DNA of 64,000 nucleotides, from positions 25,063 through 89,062 of the forward strand of contig JADJCH010000014.1 in NCBI GenBank assembly GCA_016703325.1. The letters are read 5' to 3'. This document shows, in pieces, positions 21,141-30,558 of this stretch; position 1 is the first letter of the stretch, and every line of letters begins with the position of its first letter. A program made the position numbers and the translations under genes. This DNA is from Burkholderiales bacterium. GTDB lineage: Bacteria > Pseudomonadota > Gammaproteobacteria > Burkholderiales > Burkholderiaceae_C. The notes under the pieces are model-generated. The model was not told the DNA's origin. It saw only the letters and a list, made by a program, of their open reading frames with translations, and did no database searches.

Positions 21141-23294
21141 TCAGCGCAGTGCAGGGAGCTGGCGCAAGCCGTTCTGCAGGCGTTGGCGGATCTGACCCAG
21201 TGTGGCGACACCAGAGGAGCCGCGGCTGGAGTCGGCAGCCGATGGGGCGGCGGCATAGCGCCAGGCGTCCAGGCGGCGCAGGGTGTCTGCGACTTCGGTG
21301 GCGGCTTGCGGCGCAGCAGATCCCCAGCGTTGCAGCACCCGCTCGGCCAGGCTGCGCGGCGGCAACTCCGGGGCCTCGGTCAAGCCGCGCCGCAGCAGTG
21401 TGGCCTGTGTGCGGGCCAGCAGCCGCAGCCAGGGGTCGCGGCGCTGGCTGCGCCAGCCGTCCCAGGCCGCCCAGCCGGCGCCGGCCAGGCCCAGGGCGGC
21501 CAGCGCCAGCAGCAGGGTCCGCCCGGCGGTGAGCAGGTCGGGTTGCTCCCAGCCCAGGTCCTCCAGCAGGTCGCGCTGGCGCTGGCGGCCGTACTGCAGA
21601 ACCCAGTCGTTCCAGCGGTGGTTCACCGCACCCCAGACCTGGCGCAGCCGCTCCAGCAGCGCCGGGCTGACCTGCGTGAGCGCACCGCTCATCAGGCCGG
21701 GGGGCAACCGCAGGCGCAGGCCCTGGCGCACCCGGTCGGGGGCAACGGCGGCGGTGGGGTCGACGCGGGTCCAGCCCCGTTCGGGCAACCAGATCTCGGC
21801 CCAGGCATGTGCGTCGCTCTGCCGCACCTCCAGCAGGCCGTTGACCGGGTTGAACGCACCGCCCTGGTAGCCGGTGACGATGCGAGCGGGCACGCCCAGG
21901 CTGCGCATCACCACCACATAGGCGGCTGCGTAGTGTTCGCAAAAGCCGGTGCGGTGCGCGAGCCAGAAGTCGTCCACCGCGTCTTCGCGGTCGCCCGCCC
22001 GGCCTTCTCCGGGAGCCAGGGCGTACTGGAAGCCTGCGTTGCGGATGTGCTGCAGCAGCAGGTCGCTGGCCTGGGCAGCGAGCCGTTCGGCAGGCACACC
22101 GTCCAAGGGGCCACCGGGACGCCGCAGCGACGTGGACCAGGCGCGCGTCAGTGGGTGCACGTTGGCGGGCAGGGCCAGGTCGGCCGGCTTGACCAGTCCC
22201 TCCGGGATGATGCCGGTGCTCAAGTCGTAACTCATGCGCAGGTGGGCCAGGCCGCGCAGCTTGAGCCTCTCCTGGATCGGGCGCTGGGGCTGCCAGTGCA
22301 GGTCGTCGCGCAGGGCGAGCCACATGGCGGTGGAGTCCAGCTGTGGCTGCAAGGCGGTGAACTCCAGCAGAGGCAGGCTCGCCACCCGCAGCGGCTCGAA
22401 GGTGACTTCGTAGTCCACCGGCTGCTCCAGGGTGAGCTGGATGCGGCCGCTGCCTGGGGTGGGCGGAAGGCCTGGGGCGGGCGGGGCGCCCACGCCGCCA
22501 TCGTCGGCCCGCCAGCGCCGGCCGTCGTACAGGCGCAGCACCGGGCCGCGGAAATACAGCGCCTCTCCCGCCGGCGGGGGGCGACCGAGGAAGTCCACCC
22601 GCATGGCCAGACTGTCGTCGCTGACCAGTTCGGCCACCTGGCCGAGCTCCAGATCGTCCGACAGGCCGGTGTGGCCAAGGTTCGAGGCCGGCTGGCCCCA
22701 CAGCGGGGGCAGTCGCGGGAAGAACAGGAACAGCAACAGCACCAGCGGCATGCCGACCAGGGCGTGCCGCGCCGCCAGCCCCAGGGCCTGAGCCAGACCG
22801 GGGCGACCGCTCGGCATGTGAGCCAGGGCCAGCGCCCCCAGCAGCCCGGCCACCGATCCCAGCATCGCCAGCGCGGTGCCCAGCGACTGTGAATGCAGGA
22901 AGTTGGCCAGCACCAGCACGAAGCCCAGGAAGAACACCACCACCGCATCGCGTCGCGCGCGCAGCTCCAGGGTCTTCAGGGCGGCCAGCAGCACCAGCAG
23001 GGACACACCCGCGTCCTTGCCCAGCAGGGTCTGGTGACTCCACGCCGTGCCTACGGCCGCAACGGCCAGAGCCCCCAGCAGCACCCAGCGCGGCGGCAGC
23101 GGCGTATGACGCCAGGCCAGCCAGGCACGCCAGGCCAGTGCAGCGATGGCATAGGCACTGCACCATCCCGGCACATGCGAGAACAGCGGCAGCAGGGTCC
23201 AGCCGATTACACCGAGCAGGAACAGGGTGTCGCGGGCGTCACGGCTCATCGCCGTGCTGCTCCCGAAGGGGCTGTGCAGACGGAACCCGCTCAT
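21141..23294 (-). CDS. TgpA-type transglutaminase-like membrane protein (DUF3488)
   Basis: The 717-residue inner-membrane protein has six or so N-terminal membrane helices (DUF3488, about residues 15-210), a periplasmic transglutaminase core and a further helix near residue 590, then a cytoplasmic DUF4129-like tail. The catalytic triad is present: Cys in RTGFCEHYAAAYV, His in SDAHAWAEIW and Asp in TRVDPTAAV. In P. aeruginosa TgpA is essential, but its substrate is unknown. The start overlaps the stop of the DUF58 gene (ATGA), completing a MoxR-DUF58-TgpA operon. Confidence 0.9.
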   Translation of the reverse strand: MSGFRLHSPFGSSTAMSRDARDTLFLLGVIGWTLLPLFSHVPGWCSAYAIAALAWRAWLAWRHTPLPPRWVLLGALAVAAVGTAWSHQTLLGKDAGVSLLVLLAALKTLELRARRDAVVVFFLGFVLVLANFLHSQSLGTALAMLGSVAGLLGALALAHMPSGRPGLAQALGLAARHALVGMPLVLLLFLFFPRLPPLWGQPASNLGHTGLSDDLELGQVAELVSDDSLAMRVDFLGRPPPAGEALYFRGPVLRLYDGRRWRADDGGVGAPPAPGLPPTPGSGRIQLTLEQPVDYEVTFEPLRVASLPLLEFTALQPQLDSTAMWLALRDDLHWQPQRPIQERLKLRGLAHLRMSYDLSTGIIPEGLVKPADLALPANVHPLTRAWSTSLRRPGGPLDGVPAERLAAQASDLLLQHIRNAGFQYALAPGEGRAGDREDAVDDFWLAHRTGFCEHYAAAYVVVMRSLGVPARIVTGYQGGAFNPVNGLLEVRQSDAHAWAEIWLPERGWTRVDPTAAVAPDRVRQGLRLRLPPGLMSGALTQVSPALLERLRQVWGAVNHRWNDWVLQYGRQRQRDLLEDLGWEQPDLLTAGRTLLLALAALGLAGAGWAAWDGWRSQRRDPWLRLLARTQATLLRRGLTEAPELPPRSLAERVLQRWGSAAPQAATEVADTLRRLDAWRYAAAPSAADSSRGSSGVATLGQIRQRLQNGLRQLPALR

Positions 23295-24445
23295 GGTGAG
23301 TCACCCGCCCCGGGCGGGCCGTCTGGAGCTGCTTCCAGCAAACCCCAGGTGGCCAGGTGGTGCAGGGCTTCGCGCTGCTGTGCCGGCCCCAGGCCGATCG
23401 GCAGCTCCCACCCGGGCAGTTGCAGGCCGTAGGCGATGCCGGCCTGCTCGGCGGCCAGCACCCAGGCGCACAGCCGGGCGAGGCGGCGTTCGTCGTCCGG
23501 TGCGGGGGTGCGTGTCCAGTCGAGTTGCAGCCGGGCGGGCGGCTGCCCTTGGGCATCGCGGCTGACCAGGTCGCCGCCACCCGCCAGGCTTTGCGCCGTC
23601 TTCTTCCAATGCACCTGCGTCAGGCTGTCGCCGCGCCGCCAGGCCCGCAGCCCGGCCACGTCCTGGGCGGCCTGCCGGGTGCCCTGTGCCGGCAGCGAGG
23701 TGTCGGCCTCGGGGGAGGTCGACCAGGGCAGCGGCGCCGCAGGGGACTCGGGCGCAGGCCAGGCCAGCCAGCCCGAGGCGGGGCGCCAGACCGTCCAGGC
23801 ACGGAACAGGCCGAAGGGGTAGCGGGTCTCGATGCGCACCCGCTCGGCGCGGTGCCGGCCGCGCTTGCGCAGCAACTGGCCGAGCTGCAGGTGCACCTCG
23901 CCGCCGGCCGGCACGTCCACCCAGGTCCAGGCGGGCGGGGCGCCGCCGGGGTGCGAGGGCGCATCGGCCTGCGCAGCCGGCAGGTACAGGCCGATGCCGT
24001 AGCGCGCGCGGCCGCGTCGGGTTCTGCGCAGCCACCACCACCAGCGGGCAGGCCCTCGCAGCGGGGATGTCGTCGGGCGGGTTGCGTCCAGCAGCGTCAC
24101 GCGCAGCTGTGCCATTTCTCCGGCGAACACCGGCTCGCCGGCCTGGGCCAGCAGCCGCAGCCCGCGCAGGTTGGCGTGGGTGCCGTGCATCGAGCTCAGG
24201 CCGACCCCCGCCAGCCCGAAGGTGAGCAGGTAACCCAGGTTGAGCTGGTAGTTGATCGAGGCCAGCAGCAGCACCAGCAGCAGCGCAGCGAACAGCCAGC
24301 CCGCACCGGTGGGCAGGATGTAGACGTTGCGCTGTGTCAGGTCGAGCCGGTCGCTGCGCGGGTGGCGCTGTTGCCACCAGTGCTCCCAGCGCCGGGCCCA
24401 GGCCGGGCGCCGGGCTGTGGCAGGGCCTGCCGCTGCAGAGGTCAC
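23291..24445 (-). CDS. DUF58 domain protein
   Basis: The 384-residue protein has two N-terminal membrane helices (about 45-75) and a C-terminal DUF58 domain with the core motif YPFGLFRAW and RAWRRGDSLTQVHWKKTA (about residue 270-290). DUF58 proteins belong to MoxR operons and may present a von Willebrand-like surface to the MoxR ATPase; their biochemical role is not known. The start is a GTG at 24445 that overlaps the stop of the MoxR gene as GTGA. The large basic segment near residue 130-160 (RRTRRGRARYG) is variable in the family. Confidence 0.87.
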   Translation of the reverse strand: MTSAAAGPATARRPAWARRWEHWWQQRHPRSDRLDLTQRNVYILPTGAGWLFAALLLVLLLASINYQLNLGYLLTFGLAGVGLSSMHGTHANLRGLRLLAQAGEPVFAGEMAQLRVTLLDATRPTTSPLRGPARWWWWLRRTRRGRARYGIGLYLPAAQADAPSHPGGAPPAWTWVDVPAGGEVHLQLGQLLRKRGRHRAERVRIETRYPFGLFRAWTVWRPASGWLAWPAPESPAAPLPWSTSPEADTSLPAQGTRQAAQDVAGLRAWRRGDSLTQVHWKKTAQSLAGGGDLVSRDAQGQPPARLQLDWTRTPAPDDERRLARLCAWVLAAEQAGIAYGLQLPGWELPIGLGPAQQREALHHLATWGLLEAAPDGPPGAGDSP

Positions 24446-25404
24446 CGCAGCCCCAGCGACGCGACCATCGCTGCCACCTGTTCCGGCGCACCCCGGCCGG
24501 CGCCGGGCAGGGGCAGCAGGCGGTGCGACAGGGCCGCCACCGCCACCGCCTGCACATCGTCCGGGCTCACATGGGTTTGTCCTTGCAGCAGGGCGCGGGC
24601 GCGCGCCACCCGCAGCAGCGCCAGGCCGGCGCGTGGCGACAGGCCTTGGCGGAACCAGCGGCCGTTGCGGGTTTCTTCGATCAGCGCCTGCACGTAGTCG
24701 AGTAGCGCCGGCGCCACATGCACCTGGCGCACCAGCGCCTGGGCATCGAGCAGATCCTGCGGGCTCATGACGGGCCGCAGCTGTCGCAGCAGCTCGCGCC
24801 GGTCCTCGCCGGCCAGCAGGGCGCGCTCGGAGGCCCGGTCCGGGTAGCCCAGGCTGATGCGCAGCAGGAAGCGGTCCAGCTGGCTCTCCGGCAGCGGGTA
24901 GGTGCCCAGCTGGTCGGTGGGATTCTGGGTGGCGATGACGAAGAAGGGCTGCGGCAGCGCGCGGGTCTGGCCGTCCACGCTGACCTGCTGCTCCTCCATC
25001 GCTTCCAGCAGCGCACTTTGGGTGCGCGGCCCGGCCCGGTTGATCTCGTCGGCCAGCAGCAGCTGCGTGAACACCGGACCATGATGGAAGACAAAGTCCT
25101 CCTTCGCCCGGTCGTAAATACTGACGCCGGTCAAGTCACTGGGCATCAGGTCCGCCGTGAACTGGACGCGTGAGTAGGTCAATCCGAAGGACAGCGCGAG
25201 CGCATGCGCCAGCGTGGTCTTGCCGACGCCGGGTACATCCTCGATCAGCAGGTGGCCCCCGGCGAGCAGGCAGGCCACCCCCTGGTGAATCTGCTCTTGT
25301 TTGCCGACGATGACCCTGTCAACCTGTAACAGGAGCCGGGCCAGCTGTCCGGCGATGTGACGTGTCAGGTGCTTGTGATCTTGTCCGTGCATTCTGTCGA
25401 ACAT
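24442..25404 (-). CDS. MoxR family AAA+ ATPase
   Basis: This chaperone-like ATPase is thought to insert metals or mature protein complexes. The 320 residues show Walker A EDVPGVGKTTLAHAL (about 55), Walker B LLLADEINRAGPRTQ (about 115), sensor 1 FVIATQNPTDQLGTYPLPE and the lid domain with GLSPRAGLALLRVARARALL. The ATG at 25404 is the best start; an upstream GTG at 25443 lacks family sequence. It is the first gene of the MoxR-DUF58-TgpA operon and diverges from the HDAC-like gene, with a 56-base gap that must hold both promoters. Confidence 0.93.
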   Translation of the reverse strand: MFDRMHGQDHKHLTRHIAGQLARLLLQVDRVIVGKQEQIHQGVACLLAGGHLLIEDVPGVGKTTLAHALALSFGLTYSRVQFTADLMPSDLTGVSIYDRAKEDFVFHHGPVFTQLLLADEINRAGPRTQSALLEAMEEQQVSVDGQTRALPQPFFVIATQNPTDQLGTYPLPESQLDRFLLRISLGYPDRASERALLAGEDRRELLRQLRPVMSPQDLLDAQALVRQVHVAPALLDYVQALIEETRNGRWFRQGLSPRAGLALLRVARARALLQGQTHVSPDDVQAVAVAALSHRLLPLPGAGRGAPEQVAAMVASLGLR

Positions 25405-25460
25405 AACCGAACCTTGAGGAGACGGCCGGCGGCATCGCTCCACGGCCGTGAACGATCGGC

Positions 25461-26396
25461 ATGACCACTGCCTACTTCAGCCACAACGACTGCCGCGGCC
25501 ACGACATGGGCCACGGCCACCCCGAATGCCCGCAACGGCTCGATGCCATCGAGGACCACCTGCTGGCCACCGGCCTGGACATTGCCCTGACCCGCATGGA
25601 AGCGCCGCTGGCCCGGCACGAGGACCTGATGCTCGCCCACAGCGAGGGCTACCTGCTGGAGCTGGACGAATTCCTGCGCCAGGCGGTGGAGACCGGCGAG
25701 CACAAGGCCCTGGATCCGGACACCACCGTCTGCCCCGGCACCCGGCAGGCCATGCTGCGCTCGGCCGGTGCCGCCGTGGCGGCCACCGATGCGGTGATCG
25801 ACGGCAGGGCCCTCAATGCCTTCTGCGCCATCCGGCCGCCCGGCCACCACGCCACGCGCTCGCAGGCGATGGGTTTCTGCTTCTACAACAACATCGCGAT
25901 CGCGGCGCGCCATGCGCTGGATGTGCGCGGGCTGGAGCGGGTGGCCATCATCGACTTCGATGTGCACCACGGCAACGGCACCGAGGACATCGTGGCTGGC
26001 GACGACCGCATCCTGATGGTCAGCTTCTTCCAGGACCAGCTCTACCCCTACAGCGGCGGTGTGCCGCTGGGCGACAACATGGTCAACGTCGCAGTGCCGG
26101 CCTACACCCGCGGCATGGAGGTGCGCGAGCTGATCGACGCCAACTGGATGCCGGCGCTGGAGCGCTTCAAGCCGCAGATGATCTTCATCTCCGCCGGTTT
26201 CGATGCCCACCGGGAGGACGATCTCGGTCAGCTGGGCCTGGTGGAGGCCGACTACGCCTGGATCACCCAGCGCCTGGTGGACCTGGCCGAGCGCCATTGC
26301 AAGGGCCGCATCGTGTCCTGCCTGGAAGGGGGTTATGTGCTCAGCTCGCTGGCGCGCAGCGTGGCGGCGCACCTGCGGGTGCTGGCCGGGGTGTGA
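25461..26396 (+). CDS. Histone-deacetylase-like amidohydrolase
   Basis: The 311-residue protein is of the bacterial HDAC-like (class II, acetoin-utilisation/acetylpolyamine amidohydrolase) family. Zinc and catalytic motifs are intact: GHPECPQRL (about 17), RPPGHHA with the catalytic His pair (about 133), FYNNIAIAA, IDFDVHHGNGTEDI with the zinc Asp and His (about 168) and SAGFDAHREDD with the second zinc Asp (about 252). It may deacetylate polyamines, acetylated proteins or small amides; the substrate is not evident. It stands alone between divergent and convergent neighbours. Confidence 0.92.
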   Translation: MTTAYFSHNDCRGHDMGHGHPECPQRLDAIEDHLLATGLDIALTRMEAPLARHEDLMLAHSEGYLLELDEFLRQAVETGEHKALDPDTTVCPGTRQAMLRSAGAAVAATDAVIDGRALNAFCAIRPPGHHATRSQAMGFCFYNNIAIAARHALDVRGLERVAIIDFDVHHGNGTEDIVAGDDRILMVSFFQDQLYPYSGGVPLGDNMVNVAVPAYTRGMEVRELIDANWMPALERFKPQMIFISAGFDAHREDDLGQLGLVEADYAWITQRLVDLAERHCKGRIVSCLEGGYVLSSLARSVAAHLRVLAGV

Positions 26397-26466
26397 CGCG
26401 CAGGTGCTGCGACGCAGAGGTGTGATGGCCGGAGGTTGGCCCGCACCGCTGAAGCCGGGCCGGGTC

Positions 26467-27174
26467 TCAACGCTGGGCCGCACTGTGCCCGGGCGCCGGG
26501 CCGGCCTCGAACTCCACTGCGATGCGGATGCGCGATCGCACCGGCTGGCCCTGCCACTCCCCGGGCGTGAAGCGGGCGGCCAGGAAGGCCTGCCGGGCGG
26601 CCTCCTGGAAAGGCGGCGGCAGGTCCACCTCCGATGACTCCACCCGCACCCGCTGCACGGCGCCGTGCTCGTCGATGAACAGCGTCAGCACGCCTTGCCA
26701 GTGGCCTTCAGGGGCTCCTTCGGGATAGGCCAGCAGCACCTCGGCGCTGGGCTCCGGTCCGCGGGTGAGGGAGCTGCGCGGCAGGTACTCGTCGCCCGCC
26801 TCACCCGGGCCGGGCGGGGCGGTGAGGGAGGCTGGTTCGGTCTGTGCCGTGGCCTCCGGCGCGGAGGTTGGTTTGGCAGCCTGCAGCGGGGCGTCCGGGT
26901 CTGCTGTAGCCTGCGCCGGCTGTTCCCGATCTGTCCTGGTGGCAGGTTCGGGAGAAGGCAGTGGGGCCTCGGCCAGCGGTCTCAGCGCCACCGCCACCTG
27001 CCGGGCTGCACGGGGCGCTGCGGTGGGCGTTCCGCCGCCCGGAGCCTGGCCCCACAGGCCCCAGGCTCCCAGCACCAGCAGGTGCAGCCATGCAACGGTG
27101 ATCCACAGGGCGAACGGCGGGGGGCGCGGTGTGCCGTGGCCAGTGGTCGGGCTCAGTCGGTCAACTCTCGCCAC
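26467..27174 (-). CDS. TonB-like C-terminal domain protein linked to pilY1
   Basis: The 235-residue protein has one N-terminal membrane helix (about residues 21-45, LWITVAWLHLLVLGAWGLW), a long Pro-, Ala- and Glu-rich periplasmic stretch (about 50-150) and a C-terminal TonB domain (WQGVLTLFIDEHGAVQRVRV, then FQEAARQAFLAARFTPGEW). This is the TonB/TolA-type layout for spanning the periplasm. The only plausible start is the GTG at 27174, which overlaps the end of pilY1 by 22 bases, so it seems to be the last gene of the pilin operon. No exbB or exbD is near. A role in pilus export or the envelope is inference from position. Confidence 0.7.
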   Translation of the reverse strand: MARVDRLSPTTGHGTPRPPPFALWITVAWLHLLVLGAWGLWGQAPGGGTPTAAPRAARQVAVALRPLAEAPLPSPEPATRTDREQPAQATADPDAPLQAAKPTSAPEATAQTEPASLTAPPGPGEAGDEYLPRSSLTRGPEPSAEVLLAYPEGAPEGHWQGVLTLFIDEHGAVQRVRVESSEVDLPPPFQEAARQAFLAARFTPGEWQGQPVRSRIRIAVEFEAGPAPGHSAAQR

Positions 27175-30100
27175 GAGGTGCGCCGGGCGTTGAAGATGGT
27201 GCTGCCGGCCACTCCGGTGGAGTCCTGCTGGCCGCCCGTCTGGTCGGCAAAGTTGAGGAAGGCCTTGATGTTGCCCTGGCCATCGTCGAAGCGTTCGATG
27301 CCGACGATCATCGGGTTGGCGTAGGTGGCCATGCCGGTGACCGCACCGGTACTGATGTTGAACTGGTACAGCGTTGAGCTGCCGCCGCCGCTGCACATGT
27401 CGGCCGATGGGCTGGTGCCGACAAAGGCCAGGATGCCGTTGCCCAGCGCCGTGGGGTTGATGGCGACCCGCTGGTTGGTGGGCAGTTCGGCATACCAACC
27501 CTTCTTGGTGGACCAGTCCACCGTCTGGGTGCTGTCGGTGGACAGGGTGATCTGGGTCAGTTGGGCCTTGCCTGCGGTGGTGGTCAGGTCACCCAGCCCG
27601 CTGCCTTCGCTGCTGCTCCAAGTGTCCTTGATCGAATAGATGCCCTGCTGGGAGCTGTCGCTCACGTCGGGGTCACCCAGGTAGCGGCCGGTGCCGAAGG
27701 AGATCACCGGAATGCTGCCGCTGCCGGTGGCCACTTCGTTGAGTGCCGGCTTGGTGGTGATCGGGCGGCCCGGTGTGCGGGCCAGCAACTGAGCCGCAAC
27801 CTGGGTCACGCTGCCTGCAGCGTAGGTCGGCACGAAGCGCCAGAAGTTGCCCTGCATGTCGCCGGCGTAGAAGCGCAGCGCGGTGTTGTCAGAGCTGCTG
27901 GCCACCCAGGCATTGAGCTTCATGAGGTTGCTGGGTGCGGTGGCGCTGCCCACGCCGGTCTTGACCTCGCTGAGCAGCGTGCCGGTGAAGGCATCGAGCA
28001 CGAAGAGGCGACCTTCGCCGTCGCCGGCATCGCCATTGATGCCGTTGCTGTTGTTCACGCCGGAGGTGAAGGCCACGACCCATTTGCCATCGGCGCTCTT
28101 GGTGATGACGGGATTGCCCATCGCCAGGCCGAGGTTGGCGTTGTGGATCACCTTGCCGTAGCCGGTGCCCGCCAGGTTCGGGAAGTGGCCAAACTCCCAC
28201 AGCACCGCAGGCGATGCCGGGTCGGTGATGTCCAATGCGTAGTAAGCGCGGCCGCCCGCCCCCAGGCCGCCCACCAGGATGGTGCGCCATTCACCGCTCA
28301 CATAGATGTCCGCCACCACCGGTGTGCCGTCGACGAAGTAGCGGTGGTTTCCGCCGTAGCTGCTGTCGGCCAGTTTCCAGAGGTTGGGGATCACCGCCGT
28401 GGGCACAAAGGCCCAGCGCTCGCTGCCGGCCGGGGTGGTGGTGGAGCCGCTCACGCTGCTGTCCACCTGGAAGGCGTGCAGCATGCCGTCGTTGGCGGCC
28501 GCAAACACCATCTTCATCCGGCTGGCCTTGCTGCTGACGTAGCTGTTGTAGCCGGCGTCGGCGTAGCTGAAGGGGGGCTTGCCGGCGTAGGCGGGGGCGG
28601 CGTTGACGATGTCGCCCAGCGCAGAACTGCGGCCGCGGAACAGCAGGGGTGTCGCCGTGGTGTTGTCGTTTTCGTAGGTGCTGGCGCCGCGCAGGTACTG
28701 GACCAGGTTGTCGCCGGTGACGAGATTCCGGTCTCCTTCACTCATCATTTCGTTGGTGCTGCATTGACTCAGCCGTTCGCTGGCGCTGCTGCAGCGGCCG
28801 TCGAAAGACGCATTCAGCGCCGTGCTGCCGGTGTTGGACAGGTTGGCGTAGCTGAACTCACCCTTGGTACCGTTCTGGTTGAACCAGATGTCGCGGCTGC
28901 CGCCCGCGGACAGTCGGGCGTCAAGTCGGGCCGCGGCGCTCCACACCGGTGTGCTGCTGCCCATCGTGGGCACGGTGTACGTGTTGGTGCTGGGGTTCAG
29001 CTGGTACTGGTAGGCCTTGAGGTCCCCGGACCAGGTACCGGAGGTGTAGCTGGGCAGAAACACCCAGCGGTCCGCGTCCACCGGAGTCTGTGTGCTGGAG
29101 GTGATGGCCGCAGCAGAGGCCGAGACGTCGCCAATGCGTCGGAAGGTGTCTGCAATTGCCGAGGCCACTGCGGCGTGGTTGGAGGCCGAGTAATACTGGC
29201 CGCGCCCGTTCACGGCTGCGTGCCAGAGGTCGTCGATGTGGGTGGCGTCGCCTTCCGAGCCGGTATTGATCGTGCCGGTGGGTACCGGCCAGGTCTTGCT
29301 GCCGGTGGCGCTCTTCAGGTCGGCCCAGTCGCTGGGTCGCAGGTAGCCGTTGAGGCCCAGTCCCAGGGTGAACAGGTTCATGTGCTGCCGGGTGTTCGGG
29401 TCGGGCAGCACCCCCTTGGCGTCGTCGCCGGCAACGGGCGGCAGCTCGTCGGCCAGGTCGGTGCGCAGGTCCTCCTGGTAGTAGTACTGCGCCACATCGG
29501 CCAGGGTGGGGGAGGCGTTGGCGCCGTTGTAGGGGCGCGGCTCGGCGGCATCCGCATCGCCGATCTGGGTGCGGCCGTCCAGTGCGTAGACCTGGCCGGT
29601 GTCGCTGTTCCAGTAGCCATCGGTGGTCAGCAGGGCATAGGCGCGCTGGCAGGTGTACTGGATCGGGGCGCTGCTGCCGGTGGTGGCGTAGTAGCGCCCC
29701 ACCCGCGACAGGGTGCGGCGCAGGGGGGTGCTGCTGGAGGCCGAGGAGGTGTACAGCAGGTCATAGAAGCTGGAGCGCTGGGTGCCGCTGAACTCGCCCG
29801 TGCCGAGGAACCAGGATCCGGACGACGTGCTGTCGCTGATGCGGGTGAATCCGAGGCGGATCTCCGCGCCCACGCCTCGCATCGCCTTGCCGGCGGCCGA
29901 CCGCATCGCGAGCTGGCGGGTGCGGTAGTAGGAGTACCAGTTGGCGTACTTTTGCGCGAGCGTTGACGTGGCCTCGATGGTCACACTGGTAAAGCGCCCG
30001 GACTCCGACCGATTCATGCAGTAGCGGTAGGTGTCGGAGCTGGTGTCGACGTTGCCGTTGACGTCATAGCGCCAGTCGCGCGGGGTGGCGGTGCTGTCGT

Positions 30101-30509
30101 TGAACACGTAGTAGGTGGAGCCAGCCAGGCTCACCGCGCCGGTGCGGGCAAAGCCATCGGTCCAGGCCGCCGTGAAGGTGGAGTCTCCAGAGGAGCTGCC
30201 GTCGGCTTTCGGCGGCGCGGGGTATTCCTCGTTGGGGTCGAAGGCGACCCCGTTGCACCAGGCCGAGAGCATGCCGTGGGTCGGCGCGCCGTTCAGGTCA
30301 TCGGGCATGTAGTCCCGCGTCATCGATCCGGAGTTGTCCAGGATGAACATGACGTTCGGCTTGGGGTTGGTCGCCAGGCTCAGCGGCGCCTGGGCGACGC
30401 TGGCCCACTGGGACGAGGCCGGAGCGCTGAACAGCCCGCAGACGGCCAATGCAGCGAACAGGCTCGGGGTTCGCTGCAGGACAGGGCGGCGGGGGGCGGC
30501 GGCGGACAT
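27153..30509 (-). CDS. pilY1: Type IV pilus tip/assembly protein PilY1
   Basis: PilY1 primes pilus assembly with the minor pilins and acts as tip adhesin and surface sensor. The 1118-residue product has a signal peptide (FAALAVCGLFSAPASSQ), a von Willebrand A-like N-terminal domain with the metal site PNVMFILDNSGSMT (about residue 50), and a C-terminal beta-propeller-like PilY1 domain (from about 640; for example FVPTAVIPNLWKLAD and YFVDGTPVVADIYVSGEWRT) with an acidic Ca-binding-type loop GDAGDGEGRLFVLD. I chose the ATG at 30509 because GGAG precedes it and a signal peptide follows; ATG 30548 and GTG 30554 are alternatives. It follows pilX in the operon. Confidence 0.92.
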   Translation of the reverse strand: MSAAAPRRPVLQRTPSLFAALAVCGLFSAPASSQWASVAQAPLSLATNPKPNVMFILDNSGSMTRDYMPDDLNGAPTHGMLSAWCNGVAFDPNEEYPAPPKADGSSSGDSTFTAAWTDGFARTGAVSLAGSTYYVFNDSTATPRDWRYDVNGNVDTSSDTYRYCMNRSESGRFTSVTIEATSTLAQKYANWYSYYRTRQLAMRSAAGKAMRGVGAEIRLGFTRISDSTSSGSWFLGTGEFSGTQRSSFYDLLYTSSASSSTPLRRTLSRVGRYYATTGSSAPIQYTCQRAYALLTTDGYWNSDTGQVYALDGRTQIGDADAAEPRPYNGANASPTLADVAQYYYQEDLRTDLADELPPVAGDDAKGVLPDPNTRQHMNLFTLGLGLNGYLRPSDWADLKSATGSKTWPVPTGTINTGSEGDATHIDDLWHAAVNGRGQYYSASNHAAVASAIADTFRRIGDVSASAAAITSSTQTPVDADRWVFLPSYTSGTWSGDLKAYQYQLNPSTNTYTVPTMGSSTPVWSAAARLDARLSAGGSRDIWFNQNGTKGEFSYANLSNTGSTALNASFDGRCSSASERLSQCSTNEMMSEGDRNLVTGDNLVQYLRGASTYENDNTTATPLLFRGRSSALGDIVNAAPAYAGKPPFSYADAGYNSYVSSKASRMKMVFAAANDGMLHAFQVDSSVSGSTTTPAGSERWAFVPTAVIPNLWKLADSSYGGNHRYFVDGTPVVADIYVSGEWRTILVGGLGAGGRAYYALDITDPASPAVLWEFGHFPNLAGTGYGKVIHNANLGLAMGNPVITKSADGKWVVAFTSGVNNSNGINGDAGDGEGRLFVLDAFTGTLLSEVKTGVGSATAPSNLMKLNAWVASSSDNTALRFYAGDMQGNFWRFVPTYAAGSVTQVAAQLLARTPGRPITTKPALNEVATGSGSIPVISFGTGRYLGDPDVSDSSQQGIYSIKDTWSSSEGSGLGDLTTTAGKAQLTQITLSTDSTQTVDWSTKKGWYAELPTNQRVAINPTALGNGILAFVGTSPSADMCSGGGSSTLYQFNISTGAVTGMATYANPMIVGIERFDDGQGNIKAFLNFADQTGGQQDSTGVAGSTIFNARRTSWRELTD

Positions 30510-30558
30510 GGACGGACTCCGGGGGGTAAGCGATCGGGGTGCTGGCATCAACACTGCA

